A stretch of DNA of 41,983 bases, from contig JAHDWH010000027.1 of NCBI GenBank assembly GCA_023384455.1, forward strand, positions 1 to 41,983. The letters are read 5' to 3'. Below the pieces are notes generated by a model that saw nothing but the letters and a program-made list of their open reading frames with translations, had not been told where the DNA came from and made no database searches. Shown here piece by piece: positions 19,885 to 29,134 of this stretch. How positions within the stretch are numbered: the first letter of the stretch is position 1; every line of letters begins with the position of its first letter. This stretch comes from Caldilineaceae bacterium. Lineage in GTDB: Bacteria; Chloroflexota; Anaerolineae; Caldilineales; Caldilineaceae. Both the position numbers and the translations under genes were made by a program.

Positions 19885-20615
19885 TGGAGTGGCCTTCCCA
19901 TTGGCTGGGGCACAAAGCGGTAACCGACGCCGTGGACGGTCTCGATAAAGCGGCTGTTGCGCCCGCCGTCGCCCAACTTGCGGCGGATATTCTTGACGTG
20001 GACATCAATCGTGCGCTCGTAGGCCGAGACATCCCCCAGCGCGTCGTCCAGAGAAACGTCCAGCAGTTCGTTGCGTGTGAAGGGGCGGCCCGGATGACGC
20101 ATAAAATAGGCCATCAGGTCGAACTCAGTCGTCGTCAGGTCAACCGGTGCGCCGTCGAGGGTGAGGGTGTAGTATACCGGGTCCAGACGCAGGGGGCCGG
20201 CGCGCAGAATCTGGCTGCTCTCGCTCTGGGGCGCGCTTTCCAGACGGCGCAGGGCGGCGCGCACCCGGGCCACCAGTTCCCGGGGGCTGAAGGGTTTGGT
20301 CACGTAATCGTCCGCGCCGATCTCCAGCCCCACCACCCGGTCGGTCTCCTCCACACGGGCGGTCAGCATCACAATATAGAGTCCGGCCAGGCTGGGGTCG
20401 TCCCCGGAACGCAGGCGGCGGGTGATCTCCCAGCCGTCCAGACCGGGCAGCATCAGGTCCAGCACCAGCAGGGCGGGCCGTTCCCGGCGCACCAGAGCCA
20501 GCCCGGTTGTGCCGTCCGCCGCGCTGAAGACCCGGTAGCCGGCCTGCTGCAAGTATCCTTCTACCACCCGGCGAATCTGGGCGTCATCTTCGATTACAAC
20601 GATTGTTTGGCTCAT
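19881..20615 (-). CDS. OmpR/PhoB-family response regulator
   Basis: [56 protein letters not shown], winged helix C-terminus; 4-bp overlap with the kinase. Confidence 0.96.
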   Translation of the reverse strand: MSQTIVVIEDDAQIRRVVEGYLQQAGYRVFSAADGTTGLALVRRERPALLVLDLMLPGLDGWEITRRLRSGDDPSLAGLYIVMLTARVEETDRVVGLEIGADDYVTKPFSPRELVARVRAALRRLESAPQSESSQILRAGPLRLDPVYYTLTLDGAPVDLTTTEFDLMAYFMRHPGRPFTRNELLDVSLDDALGDVSAYERTIDVHVKNIRRKLGDGGRNSRFIETVHGVGYRFVPQPMGRPLQ

Positions 20616-20663
20616 AGGGGTAATTATACGTGAGGAATCGGATGCGGTAAATCGGTAGTTTCA

Positions 20664-20710
20664 GAAACGTGAAACGTGAGATCGCCGGGCGATCTCACGT
20701 TTCACGTTTC
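20664..20710. repeat. 22-bp perfect palindrome GAAACGTGAAACGTGAGATCGC-CGG-GCGATCTCACGTTTCACGTTTC
   Basis: Direct reading; degenerate relative at ~18444-18484. Confidence 0.9.
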
Positions 20711-20739
20711 ATTCTTCCTTTAGCATACAGCCGCGTCGT

Positions 20740-21156
20740 CTAGTGCCAGCTACCCATCATCCGGCCCATTCCCCGCTGGATGCCGTCGATCATTCCGCCA
20801 AAGCGCCCCGACATCCCGCCCGAATGACCCCTCATTCCCATCATCCCACTGTGACCGTCACGGTGGCCTTCGCCGTGACCGTTACTGTGACCTTCGCCGT
20901 TGCAACCTTCACTGGTTGCCATGCGCTGGAGCATTTCACCCGTGGCCTCGGCCCCGTGGCGTTCGGTCATGCGCTGGACCATCTGCCCAAAGCCTTCCGG
21001 CCCCAACATTTCCTGCATCCGTTGCAGACGGCTGGGTGGTGCGTCGGCTGTGGTAGCCGGGTCCGGTGTTTGGGCTTGGGCTGCGCCCACAATGCCGATG
21101 AGAAGCAGGGCCATCACAAGCACGGCCACGGCCACTTTCTTTGTTCGACCTGACAT
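20740..21156 (-). CDS. Small secreted Gly/His/Met-rich protein
   Basis: Signal peptide MSGRTKKVAVAVLVMALLLIGIVGAAQAQ; C-terminus GHSNGHGEGHRDGHSGMMGMRGHSGGMSGRFGGM...MGRMMGSWH. Confidence 0.8.
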   Translation of the reverse strand: MSGRTKKVAVAVLVMALLLIGIVGAAQAQTPDPATTADAPPSRLQRMQEMLGPEGFGQMVQRMTERHGAEATGEMLQRMATSEGCNGEGHSNGHGEGHRDGHSGMMGMRGHSGGMSGRFGGMIDGIQRGMGRMMGSWH

Positions 21157-21408
21157 TTTGCATCTCCTTTGCAGAGGTAATGAATTGTGTAAATCTGTTC
21201 GGAACAGATGGGTGATCTTTTTCTGTTCTGATCCAATCATAAGCCCCAGTTGTGAACGAAATGTGAAGGAATTGGATGCGTATGATAAAGGTTTTGAAGC
21301 GGCACTGGTCAGTGCTGTATAAGTATCATCTTGGCGCTGGCAACAGCCAGTGGGTCCGGCGCAGCGGCCTGACAACAGACGGATCCAAACATTCCACGGA
21401 GGGAAAAG

Positions 21409-21960
21409 ATGAGAAAATTACGAACGATTGTTGCGCTGATTGCATTTGCACTGCTGGTTGGGGCGTGTGCCGCTGGGCCAGAGAGCAGCGCTGTTGCCCC
21501 CGCGCCAGGCGGGCATACTGGAATGTCCGGGATGATGAACCGATCAGAAGCCGCAGTGCATACAGATGCGGCTGGGCATACGCAGGAGTCTGGGCAGATG
21601 CCAGCGGGTGAACACACGGCCGCGACCCACGGCATCCCGGAAGAGGCGGCTGGTGTGCCGAATCCTGTGGCCGTCTCCGATGCGTCTGTGGCCGCCGGCA
21701 AGGCGACCTACACCCTCTACTGTGCGGTTTGCCACGGCGAACAGGGCGAAGGGGACGGCTCAGCCGCGGCCGGTCTGGACCCCAAACCGGCGGATTTTCA
21801 CGCGCCCCACGTCCAGGAATTGCCCGATGGCGCGCTCTTTCACGTCATCACCCACGGGCGGGAGGGGACAGCGATGGTGGCCTGGGAGTCGATAATCGGC
21901 GAGGAGGAGCGTTGGGATCTGGTCAACTTCCTGCGCACGTTTGAGGCAGCAGATCACTAA
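21409..21960 (+). CDS. Lipoprotein c-type cytochrome with Met/His-rich linker
   Basis: Lipobox LVGAC; CAVCHG haem site; linker GHTGMSGMMNRSEAAVHTDAAGHTQESGQMPAGEHTAATHG. Confidence 0.9.
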   Translation: MRKLRTIVALIAFALLVGACAAGPESSAVAPAPGGHTGMSGMMNRSEAAVHTDAAGHTQESGQMPAGEHTAATHGIPEEAAGVPNPVAVSDASVAAGKATYTLYCAVCHGEQGEGDGSAAAGLDPKPADFHAPHVQELPDGALFHVITHGREGTAMVAWESIIGEEERWDLVNFLRTFEAADH

Positions 21961-21963
21961 AGA

Positions 21964-22061
21964 AATAGAACGCGGATAAACGCGGAAAGGCCGGATGGGC
22001 GCGGATTCAGACAAAATCCGTGCTTTTTCCGCCCTTTCTGCGTTTATCCGCGTTCTATTCC
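21964..22061. repeat. Inverted repeat GAAATAGAACGCGGATAAACGCGGAAAGG ... CCCTTTCTGCGTTTATCCGCGTTCTATTCC
   Basis: ~27-bp arms; related words at 1985-2030, 2823-2910, 3042-3086, 4820-4902 and 36820-36860. Confidence 0.85.
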
Positions 22062-24610
22062 GCATACAATCGCGTGTAGTGGTAATAGTGGGACAAAATC
22101 CGCTGCAAGTAGAGGCGGGTTTCCGAGTAGTCCATCAACTCCACAAAAAGCGTATCATCCGCGCCGGCCCGCTCCCGCCAGCGCTGGGAGTTGCCCGGCC
22201 CGCCGTTGTAGCCAGCCAAAGCCGAGGCGATCCGTCCATCCACAAAATCCCGCACCCAGGCCAGATAGAAGGCGCCGAAACGGATGTTGATGTACGGGCG
22301 GTAGATGAGGGCGTTGGAATAGTTGGGGAAGCCCATCCGCCCGGCGATCTCCTGACCGGTGGCGGGGATAATCTGGGCCAGCCCCTGGGCTGCGGCAAAG
22401 GAACGCGCTCCCTCCTCAAAGAGACTCTCCTGGCGGATGAGGCTGTAGAAGATCAGCGGGTCGATGGCGTTGCGCCCGGCTTCGGCGTCGATCAGTTCGG
22501 CGAAGTGGCGGGGATAGGCCATCCGTTGCAGAAAGAGGGGCGCGTTCTCCGTCACTTTGGCCGGGCTGTGTTCGATCAGCCAGACCGCACTGATCAGGCT
22601 CAGGCGGAAGGTCTCCAACTCCTCAAAATGCAGGGCCAGGGCGTAGATGGCCGCGGGATCGTCCCGATAGCGCCGGTAGACCAGTTCCAGTTGGGCCAAC
22701 GCTTCGCCCCGCCGTCCCAAATCCAACAGCAGTTCGCCGTTGCGCAGGTCCGCATCGACGGCTACCGCCGCTGGCAGCTTGCCCCACCCGTCCGCCGGCG
22801 CGGTCGTCCAGCCCGCCAGCCAGCCCTCGACAAAGGCCCCACTGCCGTCGTCCCCGGCCAGTGTGGTGGCAGCGCCCGCGACCTGCTCCATTCCCCCAAA
22901 GATAAATTCTTGCGGTGCAAAGCCCACCCGCTGGGCGGCCAACCCGGCCAGCACGCCGTAATAGCCCCCCGGCTCCCGCTCCACCGTTTCCGCCCACAAC
23001 TGCCGGGCCGCTTCCCGCTGGTCCTGGGCATAGAGCGCACGACCCAGCCAGTAGGCGCTGGCCTCCGGGCGTACCTCCGGGTAGCTGTCCCGCAAACGCT
23101 GAAAGGCATTCCCGGATTGATTGTACAGCCCGTTGACATACGCGCCGATGCCCAGCACCGACAGCCCATCCGCGGCCCGTTCGCTGCCGGGGAAGCCGTC
23201 GGCCAGGGCCAGAATATCGGCGGCGGCTTCCAACGCGTTGTCCGCGGCAATGGCAGAGAGCGCGCTGCGCCAGAGAGCTTCGGGCGCGTTGGGGTCGGTC
23301 GGGTGTTCCCGGGCAAAGGTGCGGTAGATGCGCCGCCCCGCCGCCGCATCGCCGCGCAGAATCTCCAGACGCCCCTTTTCCAGCCAGGCCAGGCCAAAAC
23401 AGCCACAGGCCGGATCACCGGCAGTAATCCCGTCCAGGGCAACCAGCGCGTCGGCCCAGCGCCCCAACCCCATATAAGACCGGGCCACCCCCAGCCAGGC
23501 ATCTCCCCGGCGGGTGTCGTCCTCGGCAGATTCAGCGAGAAAGCTCTGATAGGCGTCCAGCGCGGGCTGCCAGGCTTCGGCGTAGAGGTCGATCTGACCG
23601 CGCAGAAGGGCGTCTACGGGCTGGTTGCGGTTGACCAGTTCGATGAGGGCCAGATAGGCCGCCCCGCTGTCGGGCCGTTCGGTCAGCGCCGCCTGCCAGT
23701 GGGTGATGGCCGCAGCTTCGTCGCCCCCCCGCGCCCGCGCGTCCCCGGCCCGGCGCAGCAGCCCCACCCGATAGCCGGGGTTGACACTCTGGGAGAGCAT
23801 CTCTTCCAGCACAGCCCCGGCCTCGGCCCAGCGCCCCGCGCCTTCCAGCAGCCCAGCCAGCCGTTCCAGAATCCGCACCCGCTCCACCCGATCAGCCGTG
23901 GCATCGGCGGCCAGGCGGAAGGCCGACCCGGCCCGGCTGCTATCTCCTGCCCGCAGCCAGCCATCGGCGAGTATCTCCTGGACGATACCGGTCAGGTCCG
24001 GGTGGCTTTCCAGAAAAGTCTGGTAGGCGGCCGTGGCTTCGCCCATCCGGTTCAGACCGGTCAGGGCCTCGCCGCGCAGGAAGATGGCCTTGACCCGGCG
24101 GGGATCGTCCGCGGGCAGGCGGATGGCTTCGCCCTGAAATTTGTCCAGGCTGTCCAGGGCCAGGGCGAAACTGTCCTCGGCCAGGTAGGATTCTGCCAGC
24201 CGGTAGCGGGCGGTGAGGCGGTGGGCGTCGTCTGCGCCCGCGTCGGCCAGCAGACCCAGCAGCAGCCACTGTTCGTCGGTGTAGTAGCCGTAACGGTGGA
24301 GATGGGCGGCCTGGGCCAGCCTCTCGTTGAGGTCTGGCGTGGCCCCGGGGGTGGGTGTGTCTGGGATGACGACGGTCGGTTTGGATTCGGGAGAGATGGC
24401 CCGGCTCTGGGATTGGGCGGAGACAGGCGCGGCGGCGGTGACGGGTGTGGGTGTGAAAGTGGGGACGGCGTTCACAGCCGGAGCGGGAACGGGAGTGGGT
24501 GTGGGGTCATCGCCACACGCGGACAAGACAAGCGCACACAGAAGCAAAATCAGACTATGAAAATGACCAACTCGGCGATTCGACACAGCAGTTTCCTGAG
24601 CAAATGACAT
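22055..24610 (-). CDS. Lytic transglycosylase with tetratricopeptide-like repeats, lipoprotein
   Basis: Lipobox LVLSAC; SLT signature IRQESLFEEGARSFAAAQGLAQIIPATG...ALAGYNGGPGNSQRW. Confidence 0.92.
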   Translation of the reverse strand: MSFAQETAVSNRRVGHFHSLILLLCALVLSACGDDPTPTPVPAPAVNAVPTFTPTPVTAAAPVSAQSQSRAISPESKPTVVIPDTPTPGATPDLNERLAQAAHLHRYGYYTDEQWLLLGLLADAGADDAHRLTARYRLAESYLAEDSFALALDSLDKFQGEAIRLPADDPRRVKAIFLRGEALTGLNRMGEATAAYQTFLESHPDLTGIVQEILADGWLRAGDSSRAGSAFRLAADATADRVERVRILERLAGLLEGAGRWAEAGAVLEEMLSQSVNPGYRVGLLRRAGDARARGGDEAAAITHWQAALTERPDSGAAYLALIELVNRNQPVDALLRGQIDLYAEAWQPALDAYQSFLAESAEDDTRRGDAWLGVARSYMGLGRWADALVALDGITAGDPACGCFGLAWLEKGRLEILRGDAAAGRRIYRTFAREHPTDPNAPEALWRSALSAIAADNALEAAADILALADGFPGSERAADGLSVLGIGAYVNGLYNQSGNAFQRLRDSYPEVRPEASAYWLGRALYAQDQREAARQLWAETVEREPGGYYGVLAGLAAQRVGFAPQEFIFGGMEQVAGAATTLAGDDGSGAFVEGWLAGWTTAPADGWGKLPAAVAVDADLRNGELLLDLGRRGEALAQLELVYRRYRDDPAAIYALALHFEELETFRLSLISAVWLIEHSPAKVTENAPLFLQRMAYPRHFAELIDAEAGRNAIDPLIFYSLIRQESLFEEGARSFAAAQGLAQIIPATGQEIAGRMGFPNYSNALIYRPYINIRFGAFYLAWVRDFVDGRIASALAGYNGGPGNSQRWRERAGADDTLFVELMDYSETRLYLQRILSHYYHYTRLYAE

Positions 24611-24623
24611 CCAAACCACAAAG

Positions 24624-25094
24624 CTATTCTAATACCATCACCGCTACTTTTACCTTGAAAACCCGGACCAGAAAGCGCGCCACCCGCCACTTTTTCTGCA
24701 ACGGAGCGGGCAATTCTATATCTGCGGGCAGACGGCGAAAGCCAAAACGCCAGTAGTAGCGCACATTGCGCAGCCCACAAAAGAGGTAGACCGGGCGGGG
24801 GTACTTTTCCAGAAAGTGGTTGAGCAGCGCCGCGCCGATGCCCTGACCCCGGGCTTCCGACTCCACGACCAGACTGCCGAATTCCCGTACGCCTTCGCCC
24901 CAATCCTTCATCTGGGCAAAGCCGAGAATTGCGCCATCCGCACCCTCGGCCACTACAAAACGCCGCCACTCCAGCTTTGTAGGATCCAGCCGTTCACGCA
25001 GGACACGCCGGACGATCAGCCAGCGTTCGTCCGGACGAGCCGGGCGCAGAGAGACGGCGGGCCGTCCCTCTGCGGGTTGGTTGGGCACACTCAC
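24624..25094 (-). CDS. GNAT family N-acetyltransferase
   Basis: EFGSLVVESEARGQGIGAALLNHFLEKY acetyl-CoA motif; GTG start overlapping the upstream TGA (GTGA). Confidence 0.85.
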   Translation of the reverse strand: MSVPNQPAEGRPAVSLRPARPDERWLIVRRVLRERLDPTKLEWRRFVVAEGADGAILGFAQMKDWGEGVREFGSLVVESEARGQGIGAALLNHFLEKYPRPVYLFCGLRNVRYYWRFGFRRLPADIELPAPLQKKWRVARFLVRVFKVKVAVMVLE

Positions 25095-25990
25095 GCGGCT
25101 TCGGAGCCTACGGTGATACCGCTCAGATTCTCCAGCGCCTTGACCAGCGCGTGGTTGCCCTCTTCGCCCAACCCCATCTGCTGCAACGTGCGGTAGAGGT
25201 TGAAGATCAGCCCGGTCGCCATCACCGGCACGCCCAGGTCGTCGGCCTCTTTCAGAATCAGACGCACATCTTTCTGCTGCAAATTGATGGTGAAACCGGG
25301 CCGCCAATCCCGGCGCATAATCTGGGGTCCCCGGTTGGCAAGCATCCAACTGCCTGCCGCGCCGCCGGTGACCGCGGCCAGACATTTTTCCAAATCCACC
25401 CCGCCCGCCTGGGCAAAGACCATCGCCTCGCACATCGCCAGACAGTTGCCCACCACCAGAATCTGGTTGACCAGCTTTACCGTCTGGCCCGCGCCCTGGC
25501 CGCCCACGTGGGTAATCGTCTTGCCCATGGCCTGGAAAGCCGGCATAGCCCGCTCCACATCCGCCCCGTCGCCGCCAATCATAATGCTCAGGGTGCCTCG
25601 TGCCGCGCCTTCGCTGCCGCCGCTGATTGGCCCATCCAACATCTGCACCCCTTTGGCATTCAGTTGTTTGGCGATCTCAATTGTGGCCTGGGGGCTGATG
25701 GTGCTCATATCGATCACCAGGGAGCCAGCCGCCGCGCCGTGGATGATGCCATTCTCGCCCAAAATCACCGCCTGCACGTCCGGCGTGTCGCTGACACAGG
25801 TGATGATAATATCGCTGTGGGCGGCCACGTCCGCCGGGCTGCTGCCGATGACCGCGCCATCCGCGGCCAGCTCCTCCGAGCGGCTGACTGTACGATTCCA
25901 GACCCGCACGCTAAAGCCGCTTTTCAACAGATTGCGGACCATTCCACGGCCCATAATGCCCAGACCAACAAATCCGATACGCTCACTCAT
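25091..25990 (-). CDS. NAD(P)-dependent oxidoreductase (3-hydroxyisobutyrate dehydrogenase family)
   Basis: IGFVGLGIMGRGMVRNLLKSGFSVRVWNRT, DGPISGGSEGAARGTLSIMIGG, GGQGAGQTVKLVNQI. Confidence 0.93.
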   Translation of the reverse strand: MSERIGFVGLGIMGRGMVRNLLKSGFSVRVWNRTVSRSEELAADGAVIGSSPADVAAHSDIIITCVSDTPDVQAVILGENGIIHGAAAGSLVIDMSTISPQATIEIAKQLNAKGVQMLDGPISGGSEGAARGTLSIMIGGDGADVERAMPAFQAMGKTITHVGGQGAGQTVKLVNQILVVGNCLAMCEAMVFAQAGGVDLEKCLAAVTGGAAGSWMLANRGPQIMRRDWRPGFTINLQQKDVRLILKEADDLGVPVMATGLIFNLYRTLQQMGLGEEGNHALVKALENLSGITVGSEAA

Positions 25991-26028
25991 TGGGTTCTCT
26001 CCTCTGTGGGGGATTCAGTGATTGATGT

Positions 26029-26084
26029 GTAACGCAAGCTGTTAGCTTGCGCTCTTGTGGATGCAAGCTAACAGCTTGCAGTAC
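26029..26084. repeat. 56-bp palindromic repeat, copy 1 (GTAACGCAAGCTGTTAGCTTGCG...GCAAGCTAACAGCTTGCAGTAC)
   Basis: Direct reading; same layout as 26140-26195. Confidence 0.9.
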
Positions 26085-26093
26085 CACTATAGG

Positions 26094-26129
26094 ATAACAA
26101 AACAGGCCCACTCTGTCGAGTGAGCCTGT
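26094..26129 (-). terminator. Intrinsic terminator of clpC
   Basis: On minus strand ACAGGCTCACTCGACAGAGTGGGCCTGTTTTGTT. Confidence 0.8.
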
Positions 26130-26139
26130 CGCTTGTACT

Positions 26140-26195
26140 GTAACGCAAGCTGTTAGCTTGCGCTCTTGCCTACGCAAGCTAACAGCTTGCGTTAC
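26140..26195. repeat. 56-bp palindromic repeat, copy 2
   Basis: GTAACGCAAGCTGTTAGCTTGCGCTCTTGCCTACGCAAGCTAACAGCTTGCGTTAC; the last TTA is the reverse complement of the clpC TAA stop. Confidence 0.92.
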
Positions 26196-28714
26196 AGCAA
26201 CAGCGCCTCAATCGCCTCGGTCGTCTCTGTATCTTCCGGCGTCACATCCCGGTGGGCAATCGTCTCGAAGAAATACTCCCCGTGCTCCTTGCCGTCGTCC
26301 CCGGTCAGCTTGCGGTGATCCACCTGAATCGTATCGCCGGGGACAAAGCGCCCGGCCAGAATCGCCTCGCTCAGCGGGTCCTGTATCTCGTTCTGGATCA
26401 CCCGGCGGATGGGCCGCGCGCCGTAGTCGGGATCGTAGCCTGCATCGGCGATGGCCAACCGGCCCGGCTCGGCCAACACCAGTTCCATCTCCTGCTCGGC
26501 CAGTTGCAGGCGAAGGGTCTTCATCTCCAACTCCACAATTTTGGTGATCTGCTCTTTCGTCAGGCTATGGAAAACCATAATCCCGTCCAGCCGGTTGATA
26601 AATTCCGGGCGGAAGGTCTTTTTCATGGCATCCATCACCCGCTTCTTCATCGTCTCGTATTCGTTCTCCAGCCGCACAGTCTCGTCCGCGGTGATGGCAA
26701 AACCGAGACCCTTCGACCCCTGGATGAGTTTGGCCCCCACATTGCTGGTCATAATCAGCAGCGCGTTGCGGAAGTCCACCCGGCGGCCTTTGGCGTCGGA
26801 AAGATAGCCATCTTCCATAATTTGCAGCAGCATATTGAAGGCTTCGGGATGGGCCTTTTCGATCTCATCCAGCAGAATCACCGAATAGGGGCGGCGACGC
26901 ACGGCTTCGGTCAACTGGCCGCCCTCGTCGTAGCCCACATAGCCGGGAGGCGCACCCACCAGACGGCTGACGTTATGCCGCTCCATAAATTCGCTCATAT
27001 CCAATTTGATCAGCGCATCTTCGCTGCCAAAGAGGAACTCGGCCAGGGTTTTGGTCAGGGCCGTCTTGCCGATGCCGGTCGGCCCCAGGAAAATAAAACT
27101 GCCGATGGGCCGCTTGGGGTCTTTCAGTCCCGCCCGTGCCCGGCGCACAGCCCGGCTGATGGCTTTGATCGGTTCTTCCTGGCCGATAATGCGCTTGTGG
27201 AGTTCGTTCTCCATATCCAGCAGACGCACCTTCTCTTCCCCGGCCATGCGATGCACAGGCACACCCGTCCACATAGCCACCACTTCGGCGATGTCGTCCG
27301 GGGTGACGTGGGGGCGGTTTGTCACCTGCTGCCAGCCCTCGCGCAATTTGTCCAGACGGCTCTGTAGCTCCACCTCCCGATAGCGCAGGTCGATGGCGTC
27401 GTCAAAGCGCTGGGTTTCCAGGGCTTCGTCCTTTTCCTTCTGCAAGCGCTTCAGGTCCATAAAAGTCTCGCGCAGGCTGGCCGCGTGGGGCGCTTTGTAC
27501 ATACGCACCCGGCTGCCCGCTTCGTCCATCAGGTCGATGGCCTTGTCCGGCATAAAGCGATCCGGGACGTAGCGAGCGGCCAGATTGGCCGCGGCGTGCA
27601 GCGCGTCCTCGTTGATAATCAATTTGTGGTGTTCTTCGTAGCGGCTTTTAATGCCACGCAAAATCTCAATCGTATCTTCGATGCCCGGCTCATCCACAAT
27701 AATCGGTTGGAAGCGCCGTTCCAGGGCCGCATCAGACTCGATATATTTGCGGTATTCGTCCAGGGTCGTCGCGCCAATAACCTGCAACTCGCCCCGGCTC
27801 AGGGCCGGTTTGAGAATATTGGCCGCGTCCACACTGCTGCCCGCGGACCCCGCGCCTACCAGCATATGTACTTCGTCGATAAATAGAATCGAACCGCTGG
27901 TAATAATTTCTTCGATAACCTTCTTCAGCCGTTCCTCGAACTGCCCCCGGTACATTGTCCCGGCTACCAGGCTGCCCACATCCAGCATCAGAATCCGTTT
28001 GTTGAGCAGTGTCTCCGGCACATCGCCTTCGATCACTCGCTGGGCCAGCCCCTCCACAATAGCCGTCTTGCCTACGCCCGGCTCGCCGATCAGCGCCGGG
28101 TTGTTCTTTGTGCGGCGGCTGAGAATCTGGATGACCCGCTCGATCTCCTTTACCCGCCCAACCACCGGGTCCAGCTTGCCCTCTTCCGCGGCTGCGGTCA
28201 GGTCCATACCCAACTGGTCGACCAGAGGCGTTTTGGATTCTTTCTTCTGCTTCTCTTTGCTCTGGGCCTGGCTTTGCAGCAAATTGCGTGCGGTCTGGGT
28301 GCGCACCCGGTCCAGGTTGATGCCCAGACCCCGCAGCACATTGACCGCGATCCCTTCCCCTTCCCGTACCAGCCCCAACAACAGATGCTCGGTGCCGATG
28401 TAGTGATGGCCCATCATCCGGGCCTCTTCCACGGCCAATTCGATCACCCGTTTGGTGCGGGGTGCCAGCGTGGGTTTGCCAAAGGGGGCACGTTCGCCCC
28501 GTCCGACCGTGCGTTCCACAGCCCGCACCACCTGGCCCGGTTCCACACCCAACTCTTTGAGGACTTTGACAGCCACGCTATTCTCTTCGCGTACAAGCCC
28601 AAGCAGCAGATGTTCGGTGCCGATGTAATTGTGATTGAGACGTAGCGCCTCTTCCTGGGCCAGCGTCAATACGCGCCGCGCCCGTTTGGTAAAACGATCC
28701 AGTTTGTCAGACAT
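26192..28714 (-). CDS. clpC: ATP-dependent Clp protease ATP-binding subunit ClpC
   Basis: Two Clp N repeats ([15 protein letters not shown]), Walker motifs [17 protein letters not shown] and [23 protein letters not shown] region. Confidence 0.97.
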   Translation of the reverse strand: MSDKLDRFTKRARRVLTLAQEEALRLNHNYIGTEHLLLGLVREENSVAVKVLKELGVEPGQVVRAVERTVGRGERAPFGKPTLAPRTKRVIELAVEEARMMGHHYIGTEHLLLGLVREGEGIAVNVLRGLGINLDRVRTQTARNLLQSQAQSKEKQKKESKTPLVDQLGMDLTAAAEEGKLDPVVGRVKEIERVIQILSRRTKNNPALIGEPGVGKTAIVEGLAQRVIEGDVPETLLNKRILMLDVGSLVAGTMYRGQFEERLKKVIEEIITSGSILFIDEVHMLVGAGSAGSSVDAANILKPALSRGELQVIGATTLDEYRKYIESDAALERRFQPIIVDEPGIEDTIEILRGIKSRYEEHHKLIINEDALHAAANLAARYVPDRFMPDKAIDLMDEAGSRVRMYKAPHAASLRETFMDLKRLQKEKDEALETQRFDDAIDLRYREVELQSRLDKLREGWQQVTNRPHVTPDDIAEVVAMWTGVPVHRMAGEEKVRLLDMENELHKRIIGQEEPIKAISRAVRRARAGLKDPKRPIGSFIFLGPTGIGKTALTKTLAEFLFGSEDALIKLDMSEFMERHNVSRLVGAPPGYVGYDEGGQLTEAVRRRPYSVILLDEIEKAHPEAFNMLLQIMEDGYLSDAKGRRVDFRNALLIMTSNVGAKLIQGSKGLGFAITADETVRLENEYETMKKRVMDAMKKTFRPEFINRLDGIMVFHSLTKEQITKIVELEMKTLRLQLAEQEMELVLAEPGRLAIADAGYDPDYGARPIRRVIQNEIQDPLSEAILAGRFVPGDTIQVDHRKLTGDDGKEHGEYFFETIAHRDVTPEDTETTEAIEALLL

Positions 28715-29070
28715 TGGGTTTGCACCTCAGAAATTGCGTCGATAGGGTTAGTCTGCTTCGCGCAGACAACACGACTATACCAGCGGTTCGCAACCGCTGC
28801 CGTAACGGGTATTCCGCTTCACATTGTACCGACCCACCATCGGATTTGTCAATCCAGCAAATCATCTCCGCAAAATGGCCCTGGTAGCAGGACTTCCATA
28901 CTATAGCAAACATACTATAGCAAATTTTCTTTGAAATGTGGATTTCGTGGAGCAGGTTTCTTACCTGCCATCAGCAGCGGAAAGGAAATCCATCCTACGA
29001 AAACTCCGTTTTTCTGTCGCATTTTAGTATAGAAAACCCGAAAGAACTCCAATAAGTTCCATCCTGCGCC

Positions 29071-29108
29071 AAAAAAAATGGCGCACCGGCAATTAACCGG
29101 CGCGCCAT
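29071..29108 (-). terminator. Intrinsic terminator of the S1-domain gene
   Basis: Minus strand ATGGCGCGCCGGTTAATTGCCGGTGCGCCATTTTTTTT. Confidence 0.92.
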
Positions 29109-29134
29109 TAGAAACCAATTTATGCGCTATTGGA

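Noticed and set aside
21995-24607. 870-aa plus-strand ORF antisense to the lytic transglycosylase
   Set aside because: Composition (Gln/His/Gly/Arg-rich) is typical of a shadow ORF in high-GC DNA; the opposite strand has a clear SLT-domain protein with lipobox.
26029-26084. 8-bp target duplications around the GTAACGCAAGC palindrome
   Set aside because: Flanks ATTGATGT and CACTATAG do not match, so it was not called a MITE despite the GTAAC end.
26029-26195. Possible CRISPR repeats (two similar 56-bp units)
   Set aside because: Only two units, strongly palindromic, no series of spacers and no cas genes; they are palindromic intergenic repeats.
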